23,305 bases of DNA from the NCBI GenBank assembly GCA_023436605.1, contig JAEZIQ010000099.1, forward strand, positions 1 to 23,305, written 5' to 3'. The position numbers and the translations under genes were made by a program. This document shows, one piece after another, positions 7,214 to 12,890 of this stretch. Each line of letters starts with the position of its first letter. Positions within the stretch are counted from its first letter, which is position 1. The notes beneath the pieces are model-generated. The model ran no database searches, was not told where the DNA came from, and saw only the letters and a program-made list of their open reading frames with translations. Source of the stretch: Actinomycetes bacterium (lineage in GTDB: Bacteria; Actinomycetota; Thermoleophilia; Solirubrobacterales; 70-9).

Positions 7214-7953
7214 GAGACAGCCACCAGTGCCGGCCGGGTGATCTCGTATCGGCCGAGTCCCAGGTGCCCGTCGAGCGACCAGCGAAACAGAGCGGTGTTG
7301 ATCACCGCCCCACCGACCTTGGCGGTGCAGCCGGTGACCACCGAACCCGCGCCGTGAAGCGCAGCGATGTCATCGCTGGCCGGCCAGAGCTCGAGCGTGG
7401 CTCGCCGCTGGCGGCCAGCCGAGTCGTACTCGGTCGAAAGCAGGACCTCGTCAAAGTTGATGTACCCGCCGGGATGGGTGATCGCGGCGATCGTTTCCTC
7501 ATCGCCGTGGTCGACCTCGCCCGCCGGGGCGGCCGAGGCGATACAGATCAGGCCGCCGTCAGAGAGGATGATCGTCGCGTCGCGGGTCAGCCCTGCCGAA
7601 CCCGGGAGATCTTCTTCCCGGCGGTGGATCACTCCCCGGCAGTCGAGCTCGACTTCCTCGCCGCGATGGACGAGCCGGCCCTTTGTTTCGATCAGGCTCG
7701 CCTCGCGGCGGCCGGTCAACTCGCCGTCGAGGCGGATCGGCTCACCGGTCGAAGCGATCGAAACTGCGAGCTCGCCATGCTCGGTTTCGAGTTCCAGCGG
7801 AGCTCCGTCGACCAGAGGGTCGAGTCCGCCGGCCGGGATCGGAGCCGCGGCGACAACGTCCTCGCCCAGCATGATGGCGCCGTTGCCGCCACTGGTCAGA
7901 CTGACGAAAAGGCCACTCTCGGGGTCAAGGATTTCGATCGACTTGGTCTTCAC
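7210..7953 (-). CDS. Conserved-looking hypothetical protein, beta-rich, function unknown
   Basis: About 247 residues from a GTG at 7953; an open frame continues to 8025, but that would overlap the fxsA-like gene by about 100 bases. I do not recognise a family. The protein lacks a signal peptide or membrane segment and consists of alternating short hydrophobic strands and acidic turns (SIEILDPESGLFVSLTSGGNGAIMLGED, RLVHRGEEVELDCRGVIHRR, YINFDEVLLSTEYD), suggesting a beta-sandwich or two-repeat sheet protein. The start at 7953 would overlap the preceding gene by 29 bases; the ATG at 7871 is an alternative. It is coupled to the HAD gene by ATGA at 7210-7213, so the two products may work together. 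Confidence 0.7.
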   Translation of the reverse strand: MKTKSIEILDPESGLFVSLTSGGNGAIMLGEDVVAAAPIPAGGLDPLVDGAPLELETEHGELAVSIASTGEPIRLDGELTGRREASLIETKGRLVHRGEEVELDCRGVIHRREEDLPGSAGLTRDATIILSDGGLICIASAAPAGEVDHGDEETIAAITHPGGYINFDEVLLSTEYDSAGRQRRATLELWPASDDIAALHGAGSVVTGCTAKVGGAVINTALFRWSLDGHLGLGRYEITRPALVAVS

Positions 7954-8470
7954 TGGTTTCCGACCCTGAGCGTAGCTGGGGGCGAGGCTCCCCGTCGGGC
8001 CGGTCAGTGACGTCGACCGCTTCACCGTCGATGTCGTAGGAAGTCTGGCGACTCCCGCGGTAGTAGTTGTAGCCGCGGTTGCCCCAGGTCGCGGTGGTCG
8101 CCGCCACCTTGAACTTCGAGGCGAAAAGGGTCAGGCCGACCAGCTTGACCAGCCAGCGGGTCGGCGGGAAAAGCAGGAACAGTCCGATCGCCGAGGTTAT
8201 GAACCCGGGGATGATCAGGAGCAGGGCCCCGGACGTGATCATCACCCCGTCGAAGGCTTCCTTGGCCGGAGGCCGACGCTCGTCGATTGCCCCGCGGAAC
8301 CGGCGCCAGTGGGCCCGGCCGCGGTGCTGAAGGATCAGGATTCCGGCCACCGCCGAGGCAAACAGCAGGAAGAGCATCCAAAAAAAGCCAATCCAGTTCG
8401 CGACCTGAATCATCACGAACAACTCCGCAATCGGCCAGATGATCAGCAGGGCAAGGATCAGAACGAACAT
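7925..8470 (-). CDS. fxsA: FxsA family membrane protein
   Basis: A 181-residue inner-membrane protein of the FxsA family; E. coli FxsA, when overproduced, relieves phage T7 exclusion by the F factor, and the normal role is unclear. Seen: N-terminal hydrophobic segments (FVLILALLIIWPIAELFVMIQVANWIG and FFWMLFLLFASAVAGILIL), a basic cytoplasmic loop (QHRGRAHWRRFR), then GVMITSGALLLIIPGFITSAIGLFLLFPPTRWLV, which is the characteristic LLIIPGF(I/V)T(D/S) signature. The acidic tail YDIDGEAVDV is also typical. I chose ATG 8470 because the hydrophobic segment begins there; a GTG at 8494 would add eight residues. It is the first gene of a three-gene minus-strand unit. Confidence 0.9.
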   Translation of the reverse strand: MFVLILALLIIWPIAELFVMIQVANWIGFFWMLFLLFASAVAGILILQHRGRAHWRRFRGAIDERRPPAKEAFDGVMITSGALLLIIPGFITSAIGLFLLFPPTRWLVKLVGLTLFASKFKVAATTATWGNRGYNYYRGSRQTSYDIDGEAVDVTDRPDGEPRPQLRSGSETSEDQVDRNP

Positions 8471-8478
8471 GTAGGACA

Positions 8479-8484
8479 AGGTTA
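8479..8484 (-). promoter_or_regulatory. Possible -10 box (TAACCT) for the fxsA unit
   Basis: On the minus strand TAACCT ends 8 bases before the ATG at 8470, which would leave a 5' leader of only one to three nucleotides. It is arranged back-to-back with the plus-strand -10 at 8517. Confidence 0.3.
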
Positions 8485-8516
8485 CGCGGTGCACCTCGCC
8501 GGGTTACAGGCCCAGC

Positions 8517-8522
8517 TACCAT
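8517..8522 (+). promoter_or_regulatory. Putative -10 box (TACCAT) of leaderless DUF59 gene
   Basis: TACCAT, then GCAGCC (6 nt), then the ATG at 8529. There is no Shine-Dalgarno sequence before this ATG. The spacing implies transcription starting at the A of the start codon. Confidence 0.45.
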
Positions 8523-8528
8523 GCAGCC

Positions 8529-8846
8529 ATGGCTGACGATCAGGCAACCATGCCGACCGAAGAAGAAGTGTTCGAGGCTCTGGAAGAGGTAATCGACCCT
8601 GAACTGGGGCTCGACTTCGTTTCACTGGGCCTCGTCTACGACGTCGAGCTCGAAGCCCCCGACGTATACGTGACCTTCACCCTGACCACGCCCGCCTGCC
8701 CGATCGGGCCGCAGGTATCCGAGCAGATGAAGGAGTTCGTCGGAGGCCTCGAGGGTGTTCGCGACGTTCACCCGAAGATGATCTTCGACCCGCCGTGGTC
8801 ACCGGAAATGATGACCGACGACGCGAAGTTCGCGCTCGGGTTCTAA
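8529..8846 (+). CDS. DUF59/MIP18 family metal-sulfur cluster assembly factor
   Basis: A 105-residue protein of the MIP18/SufT-like group that helps mature iron-sulfur proteins in the cytoplasm, usually alongside SUF genes. Seen: an N-terminal helix with EEEVFEALEEVIDPELGLDFVSLGLVYDV, the family signature IDPELG..(I/F)V.LGLVY, and TTPACPIGPQV with the conserved Cys (residue 57) thought to bind or transfer the cluster. No suf genes are in the window. It is divergent from fxsA and convergent with the acyltransferase gene, whose stop codon overlaps its own by four bases (8843-8846). It may supply Fe-S proteins such as IspH or MoaA, but nothing here proves a link. Confidence 0.92.
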   Translation: MADDQATMPTEEEVFEALEEVIDPELGLDFVSLGLVYDVELEAPDVYVTFTLTTPACPIGPQVSEQMKEFVGGLEGVRDVHPKMIFDPPWSPEMMTDDAKFALGF

Positions 8847-10351
8847 CTCTTAGAAGCTGATTTTCTGGCGCTGCCCTTAGGGGCGGAGCCGTTCTTCGAG
8901 GCTGGCTTTCGGGCCGTCTTCTTGGCCTTGTCCGGGGCGATCGTCTTCTCGATCTCGTTCGCTGCCTCGTTCAGCTCGGCCAGCGACTCGTTCAGACCCC
9001 GGCGTACCTGGCCGATGTCGGGCATCGCGTCGAAATCACCGATCAGGCCGATGTTGACCTGGCCGGCGTAGCTCATCACGCCGACCGCCAGACCGTGATT
9101 CTTGGCCAGGAAAGCGACCGGGTACGGCTTCGAAAGCTTGCGTCCGAGCACGTATAGCGGGATCTGCGGTCCCGGCACGTTGGTGACCAGCAGGTTGAAA
9201 AGCCGGGTCGAGAACGTGAGTCGGGCAGCCTGGGCGAGCAGAGTGGGGGGTGCGAAGTCGTTGAGGCGCGCGATCACCTCCGCTCCCAGTGCCTGCTTGG
9301 AGTGTTTGAGACCGTCCATCGAAGCGCTGACTATCTCCAGCCGGGCGACCGGGTCGGGTTCATAGACCGGCAGCGGCGCCCGCATCGTTGCCAGCTTGTT
9401 TCCGAGCTGGCCGCGCTCGTTGTCGGAACGGACCGAAACGGGCACCATTGCCCGGAGTTCGAGACCGTCGGTTTCGACCCCCCGCTTCAGCAGCCACTTC
9501 CGGATCGAACCGGCGGCTATGGCCAGCACGACATCGTTGACCGTTGTCCCGAACACGTCCTTGATCCGCTTGAACTCGTCGAGACTGGCGCTGGTCCAGG
9601 TGATCCGGCGGTGGGGGCCGATCGGCTGATTCAGGGGAACGTCCGGGGCCGAGTCGGCCAGCGCCCGGGCGACTTCGGCCAGGCCCTCGGCGCTCTCGCC
9701 GACCTTGCCAGCGAGGCTCGAAGGTTTGCGCAGTGCGGAGATCGCCTTCTCGCCAAGTTTCACCGGCTCGGTAGCGAGTTCTCTGGCGCCCCGTTCCAGC
9801 AGGCTCAGGTTCGAGGGAAGCGGCTTCGGCTTCCACTCCTTCTTCGGCACGATCGGCTCCGCGTCCGGGGTGACATCAAAGATCACGGTGCCGATATCGA
9901 CCCCGGAGATGCCGTCGATCATCGCGTGGTGGCTCTTGATGATGATCGCGAAGCGGTCGCCTTCGAGTTCCTCGACCAGGAACATCTCCCAGAGCGGCTT
10001 CGAACGGTCGAGCGCCTGCGAGAAAAGCCTCGAAGCGAGGATCTTCAGTTCCCGTTCGCCACCTGGTTTGGGCAGCGCGGTGTGGCGCAGGTGGTAGTTC
10101 AGGTTGAAGTCGGGGTCGTCCGCCCAGAGCGGACGGCCGGTTCCGTACGGCGGGTAGACCAGCTTCTGCCTGTAGCGGGGCACGAAATCCAGACGGGACC
10201 CGATATGCGCCTTGAATTCGTCGTAGGCCGGCGGATCGCCATCGAAAATCATCACTGCACCGATGTGCATGTGAGAGTTCTCGTTTTCGTTGGTGAGAAA
10301 CTGTGCGTCGATCGCGGTTAGACGATCAAGTTCTTGACTGGCCGGTTCCAT
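8843..10351 (-). CDS. WS/DGAT family wax-ester synthase / diacylglycerol acyltransferase
   Basis: A 502-residue acyltransferase that joins acyl-CoA to diacylglycerol or a fatty alcohol, making triacylglycerol or wax ester at the membrane or lipid-droplet surface. Seen: the N-terminal LDRLTAIDAQFL start of the family, the catalytic HHxxxDG motif as SHHAMIDGISG (His141, His142, Asp146), RITWTSASLDEFKRI, TVNDVVLAI, MVPVSVR and the C-terminal LVTNVPGPQIPLYVLGRKL block. Length is slightly above the usual 450-480 because of a Lys/Ala/Ser-rich tail (last 35 or so residues). The ATG at 10351 has GGGGAG just upstream; the frame is open to 10414, but those residues overlap the divergent ispH gene and do not match the family N-terminus. 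Storage-lipid synthesis of this type is common in actinobacteria. Confidence 0.93.
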   Translation of the reverse strand: MEPASQELDRLTAIDAQFLTNENENSHMHIGAVMIFDGDPPAYDEFKAHIGSRLDFVPRYRQKLVYPPYGTGRPLWADDPDFNLNYHLRHTALPKPGGERELKILASRLFSQALDRSKPLWEMFLVEELEGDRFAIIIKSHHAMIDGISGVDIGTVIFDVTPDAEPIVPKKEWKPKPLPSNLSLLERGARELATEPVKLGEKAISALRKPSSLAGKVGESAEGLAEVARALADSAPDVPLNQPIGPHRRITWTSASLDEFKRIKDVFGTTVNDVVLAIAAGSIRKWLLKRGVETDGLELRAMVPVSVRSDNERGQLGNKLATMRAPLPVYEPDPVARLEIVSASMDGLKHSKQALGAEVIARLNDFAPPTLLAQAARLTFSTRLFNLLVTNVPGPQIPLYVLGRKLSKPYPVAFLAKNHGLAVGVMSYAGQVNIGLIGDFDAMPDIGQVRRGLNESLAELNEAANEIEKTIAPDKAKKTARKPASKNGSAPKGSARKSASKS

Positions 10352-10371
10352 GGCTCCCCATCGTGGACTAG

Positions 10372-10384
10372 GTAGAAACTCTAC
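10372..10384. promoter_or_regulatory. Short palindrome GTAGA-AAC-TCTAC between divergent genes
   Basis: Five-base perfect arms (10372-10376 and 10380-10384) in the 50-bp gap between the acyltransferase and ispH starts, directly upstream of the ispH -10 box. It could be an operator for either gene; the arms are short, so chance is possible. Confidence 0.25.
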
Positions 10385-10389
10385 TCGGG

Positions 10390-10395
10390 TACCCT
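10390..10395 (+). promoter_or_regulatory. Putative -10 box (TACCCT) of leaderless ispH
   Basis: TACCCT, six bases (TCAGCA), then the ATG at 10402. No ribosome-binding site is present upstream of the ATG, fitting a leaderless transcript. Confidence 0.45.
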
Positions 10396-10401
10396 TCAGC
10401 A

Positions 10402-11370
10402 ATGCCGGAAACACTCACCACCGGGATCGAAAAGGTCATTCTCGCCGCTCCGCGCGGCTATTGCGCCGGCGTTGACCGGGCAGTGCAGACAGTCGAGCGC
10501 GCCCTTGACAACCACGGCGCCCCGATCTACGTCCGCAAGGAAATCGTCCACAACAAGCATGTGGTGGAGCAGCTCGCCGCTCGCGGTGCGATCTTCGTCG
10601 AGGAGGAAACCGAGGTTCCGGAAGGCGAGATCGTCGTCTTTTCCGCCCATGGCGTTTCACCGGCCGTCCACGAGCGGTCCGCCCAGCGGCAGCTCCGAAC
10701 GATCGACGCCACCTGCCCGCTGGTCACCAAGGTTCACGTCGAGGCCCGCAAGTTTGCGGCCGAGGGTTACACGATCATCATGGTCGGCCACGAAGGTCAC
10801 GAAGAAGTCGAAGGGACGATGGGCGAGGCCCCGGACTCGATCGTTCTGGTCCAGACCGTCGACGAGGTCGATGATCTCCAGATCGACGATCCCGATCACG
10901 TCGCCCTGATCACCCAGACCACACTTTCGGTCGACGAGACCGCCGAGATCATCGCCCGCCTGCGCGAGCGCTTCCCGGGAATAGTCACCGCCAAGGGCGA
11001 GGACATCTGTTACGCGACCACGAACCGCCAGATCGCGGTCAAGCAGCTGGCCCGACAGTGCGACCTGGTGTTGGTGATCGGTTCGACCAACTCCTCCAAC
11101 TCGAACCGACTGGTCGAGGTGGCCCGTGAGCACGGCTCGAAGTCCTGGTTGATCGACAACCACACCCAGGTCCAGGAAGAGTGGCTTGACGGGGTCACGA
11201 CGGTAGGCATCACATCGGGCGCCAGCGCCCCCGAAGAACTGGTCGAGGATCTGGTTCAGCTGTTCCGGGACCGTGGCGTCAGCGATGTATCGGAACTCCG
11301 CACCGTCGACGAGTCGGTCCGCTTCATGCTGCCCAAGGAGATCCGCAAGGGTCTCCCGATGGTTTCCTGA
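10402..11370 (+). CDS. ispH: 4-hydroxy-3-methylbut-2-enyl diphosphate reductase (IspH/LytB)
   Basis: Last enzyme of the MEP isoprenoid pathway: a [4Fe-4S] protein that reduces HMBPP to isopentenyl and dimethylallyl diphosphate. 322 residues, normal for the family. Seen: the three cluster cysteines Cys21 (PRGYCAGVDRAV), Cys105 (DATCPLVTKVH) and Cys203 (EDICYATTNRQ); the substrate residues His133/Glu135 (GHEGHEEVEGTMGE); the TQTTLS loop at 171-176; and the GSTNSSNSNRL stretch. It is expressed from its own promoter, divergent from the WS/DGAT gene, with six bases between its stop and the next convergent gene. Its presence shows that this organism makes isoprenoids by the non-mevalonate route. 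Confidence 0.98.
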   Translation: MPETLTTGIEKVILAAPRGYCAGVDRAVQTVERALDNHGAPIYVRKEIVHNKHVVEQLAARGAIFVEEETEVPEGEIVVFSAHGVSPAVHERSAQRQLRTIDATCPLVTKVHVEARKFAAEGYTIIMVGHEGHEEVEGTMGEAPDSIVLVQTVDEVDDLQIDDPDHVALITQTTLSVDETAEIIARLRERFPGIVTAKGEDICYATTNRQIAVKQLARQCDLVLVIGSTNSSNSNRLVEVAREHGSKSWLIDNHTQVQEEWLDGVTTVGITSGASAPEELVEDLVQLFRDRGVSDVSELRTVDESVRFMLPKEIRKGLPMVS

Positions 11371-11376
11371 CGGATC

Positions 11377-12114
11377 TCAGGCGACGGCCGGGGCGAAGCT
11401 GACCGACCAGATCTCGGGCGCGCCCTCGAGCTCGATCCCGATCCGGTGGGGACCGTGACGTTCATGCTCGGCCAGGGTGTAGAGGCCGGGTCCGTCGATC
11501 TCGACCTCGGCGTGATGCTGGCCATCGAGGCTGATCCTGAGCTGGCCTGAGCCTTCGGCCGTGGCGTAGGCACCGCCGCCTTCGTATTCCACATCGAAGG
11601 CCGCGCCGTCCGCGACCGTCCAGGGGCGCCCTTCGAATGGGACCAGTTCCTGGCCGGGCGGTGGCATCTCGGCGCCGGGCTCGTCGGTCGGTCTGATCGG
11701 AGCCATCGGTTCCGGCATCTCCGGCAAGTCCTCGAAGGAAGCCTTCAGCGCCTCCTGGATCGCCTCCTCGGTGCCGGCGTAGTCGCCTTCGCCGAAGTGG
11801 AACCAGCGGAGAATTCCGCCGCGACCCCAGAGGAAAAGGCTGGGCCAGCCCTCGCAGCCGTATCCGGTCCAGAGCAGCTGGCGATCGTCGATCAGGACCG
11901 GGAAATCGACCCCGAGGCGACGCAGTCCGCGTTCTGCGGCGTCCGGGTCGGCGCCAAACGGAAAGCGGGGTGCCTGGACCCCGAGCACTCGCAGACCGAG
12001 CGGTTCGTAGCGCCGGTGCCACTCGATCAGGTAGGGCAGGGTGCGCACGCTGTTCAGCTGGCTGTAGTCCAGGAAATGAACCAGTACCGGGCCTTTGGCC
12101 GTGAGGACTGGCAT
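11377..12114 (-). CDS. Thioredoxin-fold (TlpA/DipZ C-terminal-like) protein lacking the CxxC pair
   Basis: 245 residues from the first ATG (12114). The N-terminal half is a redoxin domain: VLVHFLDYSQLNSVRTLPYLIEWHRRYEPLGLRVLGVQAPRF aligns with the DipZ/TlpA pattern 'FWTYTCINCLRTLPYL', and WPSLFLWGRGGILRWFHFGEGDY matches the cis-Pro and following strand. Both redox cysteines are replaced (QLNS), so disulfide exchange by this site is not expected. The C-terminal half (about 150-245) resembles the DipZ-type carbohydrate-binding-like beta domain. The coding signal appears to continue upstream of 12114 (DDIAAPELPAKATWVGKDPGK) without a standard start codon, as discussed in findings. No signal peptide is visible. 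It is convergent with ispH. Confidence 0.75.
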   Translation of the reverse strand: MPVLTAKGPVLVHFLDYSQLNSVRTLPYLIEWHRRYEPLGLRVLGVQAPRFPFGADPDAAERGLRRLGVDFPVLIDDRQLLWTGYGCEGWPSLFLWGRGGILRWFHFGEGDYAGTEEAIQEALKASFEDLPEMPEPMAPIRPTDEPGAEMPPPGQELVPFEGRPWTVADGAAFDVEYEGGGAYATAEGSGQLRISLDGQHHAEVEIDGPGLYTLAEHERHGPHRIGIELEGAPEIWSVSFAPAVA

Positions 12115-12208
12115 CTTGCCCGGGTCCTTGCCAACCCAGGTCGCCTTGGCGGGGAGTTCGGGGGCAGCTATGTCATCTCGGAGTGGGTGGATAGCTGGAT
12201 CGTATGGG

Positions 12209-12214
12209 TATGAT
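12209..12214 (+). promoter_or_regulatory. Putative -10 box (TATGAT) for the CADD-like gene
   Basis: TATGAT, five of six matches to the consensus, would start transcription near 12221 and give a leader of about 40 nt carrying the AGGAGAG ribosome site at 12248-12254. No good -35 is visible. Confidence 0.35.
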
Positions 12215-12260
12215 CAGGCTTCAGTCACCCCCTTCTACGAGCTCTACAGGAGAGAAACTC

Positions 12261-12890
12261 GTGAACACGAATCTGTGGGATCGCATCGAGCAGGCCCGGG
12301 CCCAGTACAACGTCCTGGAACACCCCTTCTACCAGCGCTGGTCAATGGGAGAGTTGAGTCGTGAAGAACTCGCCCACTACTCCGGCCAGTACCGCTACGC
12401 AACCGAGGCGATCGCCAAGTTGAGTACCGACATCGCCGCTCACGCACCGGAAGGCGAGCGCGCCGGTCTCGAGGCTCACGCCGTCGAAGAGCACGATCAC
12501 ATCGCGATGTGGGACGGCTTCGTCGACGCGGTCGGCGGCACGGTCGGCGCCGAGCCGAACCAGGAGACCCTGGAGTGCGTCGAGTCCTGGACCAAGGCTG
12601 ACGGTTTCGGTCCCCAGCTCGCCCGCATGTACGCGATCGAGTCCGGCCAGCCGGCGATCTCGAAGACCAAGACCGAAGGTCTCGGCGAGCACTACGGCAT
12701 CACCGACGCTCCCGGCAACCTTTACTTCACGGTTCACCAGGAGATGGATGTCCATCACGCCGCCGAGGGTCGCAAGCTGATCGAACGGCACATGAACGAG
12801 TTCAGTGAGGACGAGCTGGTCGCCGCGGCCGAGGAGGCCTTCAAGGCCAACTGGCTGCTGCTGGACGGCGTTGAGAAGGCGCGCGCCTGA
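12261..12890 (+). CDS. CADD-like haem-oxygenase-fold diiron protein (TenA/PqqC superfamily); candidate self-sacrificing p-aminobenzoate synthase
   Basis: A 209-residue all-helical protein of the TenA/PqqC superfamily. Its residues match the diiron protein CADD from Chlamydia: Glu71, His78, Glu127, His159, Asp163 and His166 correspond to CADD Glu81, His88, Glu142, His174, Asp178 and His181, with identical spacing inside each group. Tyr24 (HPFYQRW) matches the CADD tyrosine (Tyr27) consumed to make p-aminobenzoate, and Lys137 (ISKTKTEGL) matches Lys152. The alignment is from memory of the CADD sequence. The GTG at 12261 follows AGGAGAG with 6-nt spacing. The frame opens further upstream at 12204, but that stretch is low-complexity Ser/Pro/Thr and overlaps the promoter. 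The next gene overlaps its stop by four bases. Alternative: another haem-oxygenase-like diiron oxygenase. Confidence 0.85.
   Translation: MNTNLWDRIEQARAQYNVLEHPFYQRWSMGELSREELAHYSGQYRYATEAIAKLSTDIAAHAPEGERAGLEAHAVEEHDHIAMWDGFVDAVGGTVGAEPNQETLECVESWTKADGFGPQLARMYAIESGQPAISKTKTEGLGEHYGITDAPGNLYFTVHQEMDVHHAAEGRKLIERHMNEFSEDELVAAAEEAFKANWLLLDGVEKARA

Noticed and set aside
9302..10321. Plus-strand open frame of about 340 codons opposite the WS/DGAT gene
   Set aside because: Antisense shadow; composition dominated by Arg, Gly, Asp and Val with no domain.
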